Part shown: one piece after another, positions 43,681 to 56,439 of the stretch
Layout of the letters: each line of letters begins with the position of its first letter
How positions within the stretch are numbered: position 1 is the stretch's first letter
From: Pomphorhynchus laevis
Lineage: Eukaryota > Acanthocephala > Palaeacanthocephala > Echinorhynchida > Pomphorhynchidae
Length of the DNA: 64,000 nucleotides
Direction of reading: 5' to 3'
NCBI GenBank assembly: GCA_012934845.2
Contig: WNNJ02002076.1
Location: 1-64,000 of the forward strand
The notes under the pieces: generated by a model
Databases searched by the model: none
Told to the model about the DNA's origin: nothing
Seen by the model: only the letters and a program-made list of their open reading frames with translations
Position numbers and translations under genes: made by a program

Positions 43681-44140
43681 GGGAATCCCTTGACATTTGG
43701 GACCTGTTACGTAAAAGGTCGCACATGATTTCGAATTTCTCTAATTTGAGATTTGCTGAACGTTTGACATATCTACGTCTCGGCACCTTAAAATATAGCA
43801 GATCGGCCATTGATTTATCAACTGCAGTCAAAATTGTTTTCGATGGCTTTGGGGTATCTCCAGCTTACTATCCGTTAGTGATAGACGAAAAACTCGAGGG
43901 CGTGCGTGGAAATTAATAAAGCCTACTACAAGAATTCTTGTCAAGCATCGATTTGCAACCAGGTAAATAATGAGTTGAATGCACTAAGGCGCCTTGATAT
44001 ATCTAGTAATAGAAGCCGATAGAAGAAATTTGCGACATATTTTCGATTGAATTCATTATTTGTTGACGTTTTTTATCATGTTTTGTAAACGACACGAGCT
44101 TGTAGCTCATTTGCTGCTGTTTGCTATAATAATAACATTC
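43681..44140 (+). mobile_element. CR1-like LINE 3' fragment
   Basis: LRFAERLTYLRLGTLKYSRS is the LSYPDRL..LRLET... block before the ORF2 C-terminus. The piece ends with GAGCTTGTAGCTCATTTGCT and ATAATAATAAC, a hairpin plus TAA tail as in related copies. Confidence 0.6.
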
Positions 44141-47100
44141 CGTAAAGAGGGTACAAGTTGAGTGAATTTCCTCAGAACTTGATCATATAGGTCCAATTCC
44201 CCTCTAAATTGAGGGGTATGCCACTGTAGAGACGTACAATATGTGACTGCGTATAACTGTATTGAAAATAAGGCGGAAGCATTTAGCGTCAAGAGTACCG
44301 AGGGATCTACGCAGTATATCTAGTAGGCGAAGACACTTGCTTGAAGTGTAACTAACGTGATCACGTGATTTAAGGTCATTAGATACAATGATGCCTAAAT
44401 CGGCCGTTTTTGATACAGTTTTGATTGTTACACCGTCTATAGAGTATGAGGGAACATGCTTAGCATATCCAAGGTGAAGATGCAAACATTTGTCTGGATT
44501 AAGCTGGTAGCATTTACTAAGACACTAATCATTTAGTCGATTTACGTCTTTTTTAAGATGTCAGTATCTGTTATGTCGTCAACTGTACTCCACATCTTCA
44601 AGCCATCTGCGTAGATAACTGCGTAGCTACTAGATAATGCACCAGGCAGATCGTTTATATAAATATTTAAACAACAAGGAACGTAGAACGGAACCTTGAG
44701 GGTCTCGATTTGAAAATGGAGCCATGTCGACATATATTCACCGATGTTTCAGCAGCAGTACGGTTAGTGAGGAATGAGCGGATCCACTTGAAAAGTGAAC
44801 CATTAACACTACATTTCATTAGATTGTCAATAAGAATACTGTGAACTACTCTATCGAACGCCTTTAACAAATCGAAGAAAATGACATCGATATTTAATGA
44901 AAGGGTACTTCATAGAGCTACCAAGCTAGCACCGCAACTGAAATTTTTGTCGTACCCTGATCGATTAAAAGCACTTAGACTTGAGACTGTCACGTGGACC
45001 CGCCGGTACATCGATATGAGTATGGTCTGGCAAATTCTTAATGATTTGGATCATCCACTTCGAGATTGTCTTCATTTGCGCTCATCCAATATCCTCCGAG
45101 GCCATGGTTTAACCCTGCGACGTGAAAGGATAAGAAAATCACGAGCTGCCCAATTTGATCGGCGAGTTGTATCTCTGCGGAATAGGCTTGGAGAATCAAC
45201 AGTGTGCAGTAGCAATATCAACGAATTCAAAAAGAAATTACGGATGGAGGATGCCATGGGGAAAGCTGCTTTTCATATTTGTGATACTTTTATTGTATTT
45301 TCTTTTTTTTCTGCAGTGAACCAGCCAATTAAGCCATGCTTTTATGTGCTGTTGAAACATTAATAATATTTAAGTTTGCCTGCCTTGTGGCAATCCAACT
45401 ATTACGGGCAGTAATTAGATTTGTTACTGTAGAACAAACCTGTCTAAATCCGTGTTAGTTGTTGCAGAGAATGCTATTACGTTCGAGATGATGTGATAGA
45501 AACCGCGTAACAACACCCTTCATCACTTTATAGGATATGCATGTAAGACTTATTGTTCTGTAACTTGATACAACGTATCGGTAACATATTTCAAATAGTG
45601 GTCTGATAATGGATTTCCTCCAGTCAGAGGGAATAGTACTAAATGTAATTGAGTGTTGAAATATAAGCAAAAGAGGTTTGACAAGAGCAGTCGCTAACTC
45701 ACGGAATAGTATGGTAAGGATACCGTCAAAACCCGAAGACTTTGAACGAGGTAGTCTATTTAATTCAAAATGAATTGTGTCATTATAGGACAAGGTAGTT
45801 TATTTAATTCAAACAGTATATCGTTTATATCGAAATGAATTGTGTCAATGGTTTCGGATTTCCGGTTAAGCTAAACTATATTAGCTGAAGGTTGAGTTTG
45901 AAAATCTTCTGTCCGTTGTAAAGACTGGTAATTTTAGAAGTAGACCTGACAGAGCGGATAAATGCAAAGAGAGGATATTGATTAGAAGATTCTGTACGAT
46001 ATAGACATGATATAAAGCTGGATTTTTTTCTTGTGTTTCATGAGATTTACCTTATTACGTATGACTCTGCAAGCCGCAAAATCTAATTGGTCATTTCTAT
46101 AATCGACGACTGAGCAATTTCTAATACCTATCAGGTTTTTCAACTCAATTTCGAACCACACCAGTTTTATTTTTATTTTTACATTTGATAGGCGAGAAGA
46201 AGTGTAAAGTTCTGATATAGTATCACGAAAGTGATTCCAATTTGCTTCAATACCACACACATCAGGGTTGAGCCAGTTAACATTCAGCAGAATATGAGAC
46301 ATTTCTATGTAATCAGCTTTAAGATAATTAATTTTCGGAGGAGCTTTTTATGTGGTGGTTTTGCTTGAGATAGGATAATCAAAATAAACTGATGATCGCT
46401 CTTGCCAATTGGTGTTATTAGATGGAAATTATGTACAATCTGGGGGTAGGAACTAAGACAGATATCTAATAAGGATGAAGTGGATCCTTTGAAACGAGTA
46501 GATGTGTTTACGTACTGACAAAGGCATAAAGTATTAATAGAATTCATAATTTCGAGGGATTTGAATCGCAACCCGACAGTGGACAGCATGATTCCCGATT
46601 AACAAAAGGCATGTTAAAATCGCCAAGGGCGATGACGTTATTAGAGTTCCTGGAATGATAATCGTTTGATTTGCGTATTAGCGATGTGAGGAAAAGGAAA
46701 GCGATAGAATATACCGAGTCGAAGAAATATAAGGCCGGGAAAGCATATAATTGCCAATACAAATTCATTTAAGCTTTTTTCATCAGAAGAAGACTCTATG
46801 ACTTGAACAGATGCGGGAGTTCTTACATAAATGAGGACATCGCCACGTCTACTGTTAAGTCAATCGGCACGAGTTAAGGTAAATTCGTCAAGAGAGATTT
46901 ATTATATGTTATTTTGACTTTTACATGCAAATAGTTAGGAGCTGTAGTCGATTGAGAAGTCTTCGAATTGGCGAGTCTTAAAGCTTTAAACAGGTGATCA
47001 CACATCGAGCAACTTAATCCGATGGTGCGACGCAAAGTGTGAGAACCATCTGTGATGCTGTGATATGGTAAAGTGTAAATCGTCTTAACACAATGCGCAG

Positions 47101-47160
47101 CACTATCTGAAAATTTTTAATGCTTAAATCCGTTTCACCAGATGCAACTCTGATGTAATC
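44107..47160 (-). mobile_element. CR1-like LINE (family C) with an opposite-strand LINE inside
   Basis: Minus-strand order: endonuclease (RADWLNSRRGDVLIYVRTPA, VIALGDFNMP, SSLLDICLS, GKSDHQFI), RT fingers (SSGFDGILTILFRELATAL, SYRTISLTCIS), motif A (LLKAFDRVVHSI), YADGLKMW at motif C (third residue pair altered from YADD) and the thumb. The frame is broken in many places. The plus-strand fragment 44881-45400 interrupts it between RNSWIATRQA and the motif A block. Confidence 0.8.
44881..45400 (+). mobile_element. CR1-like LINE 3' fragment (family B) inserted in family C
   Basis: The 160-codon frame 44881-45363 reads HRATKLAPQLKFLSYPDRLK, TRRYIDMSMVWQIL, ILRGHGLTLRRERIRKSRAA and FDRRVVSLRNRLG, an intact ORF2 C-terminus. 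The 3' UTR (GTGAACCAGCCAATTAAGCC) ends in ATTAATAATAT. It is inserted in the opposite orientation to its host. Confidence 0.85.
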
Positions 47161-47164
47161 CAAA

Positions 47165-48190
47165 TTTTGCCTATTGAAGTTTCCGTCTATCCTCGGGGGA
47201 TGGGAAAGAGAAGAGTTGGAACACGCGAAAATTACGGTTTGATAGATATGAATAAAACCAAACTACAATGTGTAAAGAAAATCCATAATCATGACAAAGA
47301 CGATGAAGAAGAATCGAGTTATCGACGATGTCAAAAGCAGACTATAGATCAAGAGAAACTATAACATAACATAATTTTTGATCTCGCGAGATAAGTAAGT
47401 CGTTACAAACTTTAAGACAGGTAATTTCAGTAGAAAAATTGGAGCGAAAAGCGGCTTGGAAGGGAGGAAACAAGTTGGAGGAAGATAGATATGCATTAAG
47501 TTGATTGAGAACAATACGCTCAAAGAGTTTGGGACGGTTTGGAGGAGTGATATTGGAAGGTACGAAGATGTTAGTGAGGACTCGAGAGATTGCTTTTTGA
47601 GGATTGGACGAACAGTGGCGCATTTCTAGTAGGAAGAAAATGTGCGGCTACGGATAAACTAGTTGAACAATGTGGTTAGGAAGGGTGAGATAGATTAGCA
47701 GATATTTTTAAGCAAGTGTGTGGGAATAGGGTCAGAAGGAAATGTTTTATTAGGTACTGACAAAAGAACCGAACAAACTTCATTAGACGAAACGGGAAGA
47801 ATGTGGAATATATATGAGAGAAGTATTTAAAGAGAAGAATGGATACAAGGGGCATATGGGTAGGAGAGAAAGTAAATTAGATAGCTTAGATTGTATATTA
47901 AAAGAAAATTCATCAGGATTTACGTTACAAAATGATCACCTACAATGGGTAGGTGATCATTAAAGAATTTAGTTTAAGATTTTCCAATGATATTTCGAGT
48001 TGGACTCAAGTTTATTTCGCCAAAAGAGAGTACGCTTAGTACGCATAGGAATGAGATGTGAACGGCGAATAGAAAGATAGGAAGCACGTAAATTTGGAGT
48101 GAGTATGTTTGGAGAACGTTCAGTCTTGGCGAGATAGGGCCTAAATTTTTTCGGAAAAGGTGAATTATTTATAGGTGCTGCGTAATTTTG
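47165..48190 (-). mobile_element. CR1-like LINE fragment (family A')
   Basis: The minus strand matches 63095-64000 base for base over long stretches. It reads NRPKLFERIVLNQLNAYLSS, LFPPFQAAFRSNFSTEITCL and LISRDQKLCYVIVSLDL (fingers to motif A). It stops before motif B. Both ends are truncated. Confidence 0.85.
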
Positions 48191-49320
48191 TATTAACAGG
48201 ATAGGGCATAAATTATTCCGAAAAGATATATTAGATTATTTATAGATATATCTTTATTGGAAGGATCATTATGTAAGCAGGCTTGATTGTTTTGAGTTTT
48301 TTGAATATAGGCACGTAGTGAGTTCAATTCAGCCTACGCACAGTAGCCACATACGAATGTTTTCATCTTGAGATCTGAAAGTTGATGAGTTGTACCGGTT
48401 ACCGATGTTCAAATATCGCATCCGGGTTTGGAACACTACTTTTGATCCAAAATTGAGTAACACATAAATGTTCCCGCTGATAATTAAATGAAATGAATGT
48501 TGCTGAACATTCAATTTTAGTGATTACAAATTTATGTGATTTGTTCAGTAGATAACGACCTTTAAGTATACACAAGTTTAATTTTAACAGGCGTCTCTAG
48601 AGGTACCATCACTATTTTAGGTTTCGAACAGGGGTTAAGTCATGCAATCGGTAGATTAATACAATCTTCGGAACTGGTGAAGTCAATTATGACACAGATC
48701 TTGCTGTATATGAAACTTAGTATTACGTCTTTTGGAGAATTTAGCGTTGTAGAACTGCTTCGATTATTGTAAAGTTATTAATGTAAGCTTCACTTGTTGT
48801 TCATAAAAACGGGCAAAAAACTACAATATTAAACTTTAGATTTGCATGCTTCGAATTGCAGATCGTTCATTTATGCATTTCTTAGACGCCATAACATAAA
48901 TTGTGAAATCTAAATTATCAAATCAATCTAATGAATCGTGTGTATTAATTCGTGAACTTGCAGAAATTTCACCATCTCTAATTGATCAATCAAATAATGC
49001 CGTAAGATTTTCAACTTTTCAAATTTGACCAATCCATAAAAATATAGTTATGAAGGATATAAAAACCTTCAAGTTAAATATATTTTATAGTTCAAAAGAT
49101 TTACATAAATGTAATAAAGTATTCATCATTTTTATTTTTTGACAATTAAATTAATAATGTTTTAACAAATAAAAATTCTAATTTAAAATTATGTAAGATT
49201 TTAAATTAGAATTTAAAATTATGCATACATTTATTAAACAATGAAAGTATACGATGCAAGGACTGTACGTAAAATAAAATCATACCAATTATTTTTATTC
49301 ATATAAAAATATAACTGTAT
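48191..49320. other. Non-coding stretch
   Basis: Nothing recognised. The small frame 48329-48514 looks like chance. Confidence 0.5.
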
Positions 49321-49329
49321 TTTGAGTTC

Positions 49330-49700
49330 ATCCGTTGCAGTCTAGCGATTTGTTGAAGTACATGTCTTGCGCCCATACCAATGCCGCCATGCACTTGATA
49401 GTGACGCATATAGTACAAAACAGCAAGGTGGTCAAAAATAGCGACGTCGAAGAACGTTCGCTAGAATCGTCTCTCTATAGTCCGTAGATAACAATGTCTA
49501 GTCGTTCTTTCATGCCGTATCACATTGTAGACGATTGTAATATGGTCACTCACTTGATCCAAGACTGATTGTGTATGTCGCATTAAACGAGTAATCGGTT
49601 TTGCCCTGTGTCTAGCAGCGTCAATGTACATTCAGCGACATCGTTAAACCCGCGAGCGTCCAGATAAGAGTAACGTACCTGCTGTAACTTTTCAGCTCGC
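49330..49700 (-). mobile_element. Possible LINE endonuclease remnant
   Basis: The minus strand gives YLDARGFNDVAECTLTLLDT and VLDQVSDHITIVYNVIRHE followed by YLRTIERRF, resembling the SDH end of an APE endonuclease and the linker after it. It is poorly preserved and the family is unknown. Confidence 0.35.
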
Positions 49701-50189
49701 AATCAAGCTAACTCCCTGATCGTAATCATATCGTTAATCTAAATCAACTCTTTTATCTGAACTATATTTAATATTATTAAATAAAAATACAAAAAGTATT
49801 ATTAATAACAAAAATATAACTTGTCGGAGTTAATATTTGTCGGAGCTAATATTAATAAGAGCTAATATTTGTCAGAGTTATTTATAAACGTCATTTTATG
49901 TCTTAAAGATAAGTCTTTACACAAAAATGGACGATTTCGAAACAATAACCAGAAATTCTCTTTTTAAATCAACGATTGACTCTAAATTTGTATGTATTGG
50001 TATAATTTGCATTCATTAGAATCTACATTCAACGACGTATTTTTAAACTTTAAAAATTCTTAAAGTAATATTCTTTATAGTGAGACTGATCGATTCGTGC
50101 ACATCACGCGATTGAAGTCACTCTCGCTGTAAATTAGTGTTTTGTTAGTTCCTTCTAATGACTTCCATTCTTTATTCAAATTCACCGTA

Positions 50190-50390
50190 AATTATTTAAA
50201 AGTCAATTCATAAAAATTTATTTTTATTTTAAATCTCAATTTTAAATTTTATCTTGATATCAATATAAATTGTATAAATACTTATATCATCATTTATTAT
50301 TTATAATTATTTATCTTTATTTTTAATTTATATAGTATAAAATACGTATACTCGGTTATTTGATCTGACTCATACATTAATTCGAATAAT
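50190..50390 (-). repeat. Copy of the 210-bp AT-rich repeat (reversed)
   Basis: The minus strand reads AGATCAAATAACCGAGTATACGTATTTTAT (shown here only in part: GATCAAATAACCGAGTATAC), then AAAATAAAGATAAATAATT and TTTTTATGAATTGACTTT, the order of the unit at 29583. The 130-bp module is missing. Confidence 0.7.
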
Positions 50391-50599
50391 TATTCTCATG
50401 ATTCGACAAGTATATTTTACTATGGCTTCATACAATAAGCCATAAACGAGATCAGTGCTACTTTTGTCAGGGTAGAAAACATAACGTTGACGATAACCTG
50501 CACGTTGCAATAAAAATAATTGTTAAAAGCTAATCTGGAAATGAAGATTTTCTTAATTACCTCGAGCACGATACTTCGTGTTGAGCAATAAACGAGGCC

Positions 50600-51060
50600 G
50601 ATAAATACGTTTGCTATAAATGCCCTATGAGTGTCGTTTGCAATGTCTTCGGCTTGAGACCATTTCTTGGACCCGTCAGTATATCGGTATGAATATGGTG
50701 TGGCGAGTTCTTCGTTCTTCAAATCATCCTTTTCGGATGTGTTTACAACTGCGACAGTCAGCATTCCTTCGCGGACACAGTTTGACTTTAAGCCGGAATT
50801 TAGTGAAAAAGTCCCGGTGTATACAATTTCAACGAAGAGTAGTTGGACTTTGAAACAAACTGGATGGAGGGACTGTTTGCAGCAGTGGTGCCTCAGCATT
50901 CAAGTCCGGATTACGGATGGATCCTGCTATGCGCAAGGAAGTGTTCCCCTATAGAGGTTAACAGTTTTTATGATTTTGTTGATTTTTATTTTATGTGAAC
51001 CGGCTATTTAAGCCCAAGCTTGTAAGCCGTTTAAACAATAATAATGTAATAAACGTGATC
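50600..51060 (+). mobile_element. CR1-like LINE 3' fragment (family B)
   Basis: YECRLQCLRLETISWTRQYI, MNMVWRVLRSSNHPF and FLRGHSLTLSRNLVKKSR are the ORF2 C-terminus. The 3' UTR has GTGAACCGGCTATTTAAGCC and ends AACAATAATAATG. Confidence 0.85.
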
Positions 51061-51229
51061 ATCTTGCGAAAGCATGTCAGACTAAGTATGACAATTCTAT
51101 GTTTGTCAGCATTATCATTTTAAAACTGACTACTCTTAATTAGTAAGTGATTACGATCCGTAAAATATAGCGACCCTGTGGGCTGCTTAAATATCGGAAA
51201 TAAATAGTGTCACCTTCACTTATTTGTTA

Positions 51230-51985
51230 CAACTACTACATTTCGTAGGCTTTTCTTTAGAGTGAACTGTAGGGCAGCACCGATTTTACGTGGGGAATTA
51301 TTCCATTGATAAGATTATTCAATGTCGGCCACGTTCGGTCGACAATATTGGCAAATCTTTCCGTTGGTCGATGATACGTCTTTAAAGTGAGGTGATGACC
51401 TCTCAGTCTTTTCGAAGTGTGAATTTTGAATATTTTTCTACAAATATGTACTTTGTGTTGTCTTTATGTTGTGAGAGTCTGCCACACGAACACCAGATCT
51501 GATATCTTTAGAGACGTTTTAACCCTAGGTACGCCTAGTGTTGCGAGTCTTGATTTAAATTGAAGCCGGCGCGCTGTAGGTATAAAGAGTGTGGCTTTAT
51601 GCAAAATATTTTCATATAGATTCATCACAATTCTATTTTGAGGATAGCAAACAGGAGATGCATATAACATCAAAGATAAGATTAGTCATTATATACTAGT
51701 CTAAAACTAGACCGGTCAAGCTGACCAACAGTCCTTCTGAGACTCCCTATAATTCGTCGACATTTAATAACTATGTGAAGGATATGCGCTTTTACCGATA
51801 TATTTTCATTTAAATCATTCCGAGATCTTGAAATTCGGAGACGGTATCGATCACATCACAATTTATGTTATATGACGAACTAAAGGATGGTGGTCCAATT
51901 TGCATATGCTTTTACTTTTCAGGATTCAAAACCAGCTCTAGTGGTTCACACCAATCTAGAATATTGTCGATGTCTTTTTGAAGTA
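51230..51985 (-). mobile_element. CR1-like LINE thumb fragment
   Basis: Minus-strand frames read DTVSEFQDLGMI, SVKAHILHIVIKCRRIIGSL, LYASPVCYPQN and HKATLFIPTARRLQFKSRLA, the thumb and C-terminal part after motif C. It is degraded, with no clear 3' end. Confidence 0.65.
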
Positions 51986-51989
51986 ATAT

Positions 51990-53600
51990 TAAAAAGGGAT
52001 TTATTTTTATATGACAAATGCATACCGGCGCACGCTTACATGACTACACCAGAAAAAAATCCAAGTCATGTATCGATAAGGTGGGAACGAATGAGGTATT
52101 TCAATGTGATAAAGCAGGGAGCACGACGGACGTTGAGAGGGAGTTGATTCCATGGGAGGGAGACGGCGACGAGGAAGGATCGAAGACCGCAGTTGTTGGA
52201 GTAATTGGGAAAGTGGAGTAAGAGGGAATGACGGGAACGCAGCGATCGAGAGGTAGGCTGAGTGTCATCTAAGAAAGGGAGGTTCAACGATGGGGAGCCA
52301 AAAATGAACAGAAGGCGAAGTTCGATACGGATGTAGATGGTGGGCCAAGCGAGTTCGGCAAGATGTGGGAATGTGTGGTCAAATCGACAAAGACGTCTAA
52401 GCACTCAAACGGCGGTGTTGATGATGCCTTATTGGGATAGAATGATGAATTTTGAGAATTGTCGAAAAGGCTGAGGCAGTAATCGATTTTAGGGAAAAAA
52501 GGGCAGTGAATATGAGTTTGTAGTCGTAGTTGGATAGAATGTTGATGAACCGGATGAAATCGGTGGATGAAGCATGGTCGAGGTGAATGTTGAAGTCGCC
52601 AAGAGCGAGTGAAGGGATGGATGACAAAGAACAGTGGAACATGAGGTCAGCGATTTTGGTAAAAGATAAGGAGGTAGAAGCTGATGAATCAGGACTGTAT
52701 AAAATGACGAGATCCAGATTGAACGGCTAGAAGAACTACAATGAGAAATTCAAAAGATCAACGACTAACAATGGCGTCATGATTATAGAATTTAGAAATG
52801 GATGTGCTAAGGGGGCTGGCGGATTCGACTAATGAGCAATCGGCAGAGAGCAGATGGCGAATGGAGAGGTCTGCGGAATTAGAGTGCCAATATTCGGTGA
52901 GGCAGAAGAGATCGATGGATTGTTTGGTGAAGCGGTTGATGAGTCCGAGGCGGAAACCGTGTGTGATGGAGATAAATCTAGCGGATATGACACATAGAGA
53001 AGATGGAGCGTCATCGAATTTTGAGGCGGGTTTAAACAACGTGATATTGGTGACGATGACGCAACGATCGCGAGAAGGAAAGCGTTTCCGTGAAGGAGGT
53101 AGATTGATGTGAGTGGGTGAGATCACGATAGGATAACTGGGAGTTGAGGATATGAAGGGAGTAGTTTCAACAGCGGGAGTCAAAGAGTCAATGGATAATA
53201 TAGAGTATGACAAGCAATGTGAATAAAGATTATGAGTGGAAGGATCATGGAGATTGGTGGATGTGATTTTGATTGATGTAGGTTATTGAGAAACGAGATA
53301 GTAGGAACGGGGTGTAGGGGAATGCAGATGATATGGCATGGGAAGTATATATGGTGACAGAATCAGTGGTTGAAGTAAAGAAGGAAACGACGGGGTAGTT
53401 TGATTGGACGTATTGGAGGTTGATATGTGCTGAAAGGAGCGGTTGCGGATTAGTTTGTTGGCACAAAATACACAGAGGAGTCTTCTTTAGACTTACTGTT
53501 ATCGCAGACTATTGTGGTCCAGACGCTGTAGTCGTGCGTCGAGCACTGCACTTGTAGTTGAACACAGCTGGTGTCGGTCGTAGCTGTTCTCTTACGTCCT
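51990..53600 (-). mobile_element. CR1-like LINE (family A) with a large internal deletion
   Basis: The 3' end (51990-52495: HFPNYSNNCGLRSFLVAVSL, LPLNVRRAP, stem GCGTGC-GCCG-GTATGC at 52020-52035) is joined directly to endonuclease sequence (52500-53200: SLALGDFNIHLDHASS, LFCLTEYWHSNSADLSIRHL, VISARFI). The RT core is missing. Upstream to 53600 is 5'-UTR/ORF1-like sequence without a clear frame. Confidence 0.8.
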
Positions 53601-53689
53601 CCCATATCTTCAAATCGCCTCCATATCGAGGATTGGACGTCCTCCTTATCGATGATTGGACGTCAATCTTTAAATTGTCTGCATATAGA

Positions 53690-53970
53690 CTGCAGAAATT
53701 GATACAACGCTCGCAAGCTTGTTGATATAAATATTAAAGAGGAGAGGACTAAGCACTTATCCACGAGGAACACCACGGTGAGGATATATTGACTTTGACA
53801 TTGCTCCATTAACCGAAACAACAGTTTGACGATTTTGTACAAATAAACAAATCCACGAGAAGGATTTTATTGATACGTTCCAGTTGATTAAAGATAAAAG
53901 AGTAAGGTATTTAATCGAAGGTTTTGTTGAGATCGAAAAACAGAACTTGAGTTTAATTAATATCAATTAT
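53690..53970 (-). mobile_element. LINE RT fragment
   Basis: The frame 53757-53966 and its neighbours give FFDLNK.FD, WICLFVQNRQTVVSVNGAMS and HRGVPRG followed by LSPLLFNIYINKLAS, which are motif A to motif B of a CR1-like RT. Confidence 0.65.
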
Positions 53971-54049
53971 TATTTGTTGAAAAATATGATAGGTAAATGT
54001 TATGCAACAGTATCTACTCTGTTGGTTAAACTTTTAATGTTAAACTTCT

Positions 54050-55910
54050 AGCAATGCATTTAGGATTAATGATTATTTTTATTTTTATAGAAATATAATA
54101 TTTTGAATAATTTCGATAATAAAGGAACAATTTATTTGGAATAAATTGATTGATGAATTGAATGAACTGATATTTAAATAACTTGTTTATTATTCCAATA
54201 CATACCAAAGCCAAAAGGCTATTCAGGCATAGTAAAAAAAGAAGAAAAGGAAATAGTCAGTCAACGTAGCTAATTAGGGTATTCCAGTGGTAGTGTTGAA
54301 TGGCGGCATTGTTCACGTATCCATTTGTAGCATCGTGATTTAAACGTTCTCAAACTGGGGGATGCAACGACTTCCTCAGGCAACGAATTCCACATGTTAA
54401 TTCCTCTCCTCGAGAGTCTATACACTTTTGGTAATCTGCCAAATCCAAATTTATACAAAACTCTGCTATGTCTCCGCAACTTACCTACCCGACTAGTGAT
54501 TACGTCGGTGGGATAACCCACCGCATCATTCGACATATGCTATAGACATAGCATTTCCAAGGATATGAACCTCTCACGTACCGGCAACATCCCAATACGA
54601 TTTAGACGTACATAATAGTCAATACCACTTAAGCCAATACAGAGCCTCGATTCGCACCTAGGAATAGACTCCAGGTCTAATAGTTCTTGCTTAGTGACAG
54701 GGAAACAGGCCTGAATGCAGTACTCCAAGTGTGGCCTGACGATGAAGATGAATAATCTCTTGAACATATGACATCTTAACCTGATGAATGCACTTTTAAT
54801 ACAATATAACGCCCTAGTAGCTTTACCTAGAAAGAAGTCGGTGTTCAACTTTGTTTTCAAGGATCGATGGACAATAATCCCTAAATCCTTATAATAATAC
54901 ACTTCCTTTAAGACAATATCTCCAATATAGTACCTTAGAGTTTCAATCTGGCGACCTAGTTGCATGAGGACACATTTATCAACATTCAAGCTTAGTCCAG
55001 TAGAATCGCACCACTTGATCAGAGAGTTTAGATCATTTTGTAACGATACTTGATCAGCAGGTATTCTAATGATCGACCAAATCTTTAGACGTCTGCAAAA
55101 GCTAGATGAGAGCATGATAAGGGAGTAGCAGATCATTAATGAAGATTATAAAGAGCAGTGGGCCAAGGACTGATCCCTGCGGTACGCCAGATTTAACATT
55201 CACCGAATAAGACCAGAGCATCAGCCCATTTTTCACGCGCAGTTAGTAGGTTAGTAAGGCATTAACGTCCGATCCTGAAACCATGTTGAGATTCAACCAA
55301 TATGTGATTACGATCCAAATGATCCCTGATTCTACTAGCAATGATTCTTTCTAAAAGTTTGCAGAATACGCTAGTCAAGCTAATGGGCCGAAAGTCCGCG
55401 CAAAAGCTAGCAGGATCCTTTTTGGGAATAGGTATCACAATTGCACACTTCCAACTGTCAGGAATCCAATATGTGTCCAAGCTGTATCTGAAGAACATAG
55501 ATAAATCATTTCACAGTACGTTCGCTAGGAATTTTACGAGGAAGGGGACAATATTGTTTGGTCCCGGAGATGTAAACGTATAGCTTCATAATTTCGTTAA
55601 ACACCTCATCCACTCTGATTGGACAAACACAACACCGATGAGCAACCGGAACATACTTCCAACTAAAGTCATGTAGTTTGTTAGAGGTCAAAGCATGCAC
55701 CAAGAATCCATTAGCTAAATGTTAAGCGACTAGAAACGGCTCGGTCAAAGTTCCAGTTGGCGTTTGAATGAAGCTAATTGTGGCGACAAGAGTTCTGTTG
55801 TTTCTTACATAAGACCGAAACCTCCTAGGATTCAAAGATGCATCCCTGGCGATACTATCTTCGTACGAATAGCGTTTCTGAAATTTTAGCCGATTGCATA
55901 ATTGTACCCA
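54050..55910 (-). mobile_element. CR1-like LINE (family D), second copy
   Basis: It corresponds block by block to 34572-36450: NPRRFRSYVRNNRTL, YWIPDSWKCAIVIPIPKKD, DFRPISLTSVFCKLLER, HILVESQHGFRIGR, CDSTGLSLNVDKCVLMQLGR, VRPHLEYCIQACFPVTK and RGINMWNSLPEEVV. The piece between GFRIGR and motif C is mostly deleted (near 55150-55250). The 3' UTR has GAATAGCCTTTTGGCTT and AATAATAAAC. Confidence 0.88.
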
Positions 55911-55919
55911 TATGTAAAT

Positions 55920-56430
55920 AAATGTATATTTTTAGGTCAATACATAAATGTAGTTTTATCTCATAACAAAACCACTTGTGAGTAACGCTGAACAGCTTTT
56001 AATTTTATCGACAAGAGTTAGCAATTTTGTAGCCCTGCGTAGTTCAACTCCATAATTTCGTATTGCATGTTGCAGTTCATTTGCACGTCTTTAATCGGCT
56101 ATGGAAATATGTTCATTCCGGTAGTATTTTAAATTCTGTATAAAGCACGATGGCATGTCATTAACATAATAATAACACCACGTATTTCTTAATTACAGTT
56201 CGTCTTGATCATTTCTATTATTTAGTAGCAAGGAACGATGTTATAGTCCCAAAGAATTCCACCAGATTTCAATGTACAACCATTCCACTTGAGCAATGAT
56301 ATTGTCTGGATGCAATTTTTAATTATCAAACCGCGCTCATTGTTATAACACGCCAAATACGATTTTATACACAATAAACCACCTACCCCACCATTCACTG
56401 CTCTGCAACAAATTCACTCCTCGAAATATT
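55920..56430. other. Non-coding stretch
   Basis: Nothing recognised. Confidence 0.5.
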
Positions 56431-56439
56431 ACTGCTTCA

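Noticed and set aside
44881-45363. Host gene of 160 codons
   Set aside because: Its RGHGLTLRRERIRKS and WQIL blocks are the C-terminus of CR1-like ORF2, and sister copies occur at 39671 and 50600.
49330-49700. Separate cellular gene suggested by higher GC content
   Set aside because: The only readable blocks resemble a LINE endonuclease end, so it is kept as a weak LINE remnant.
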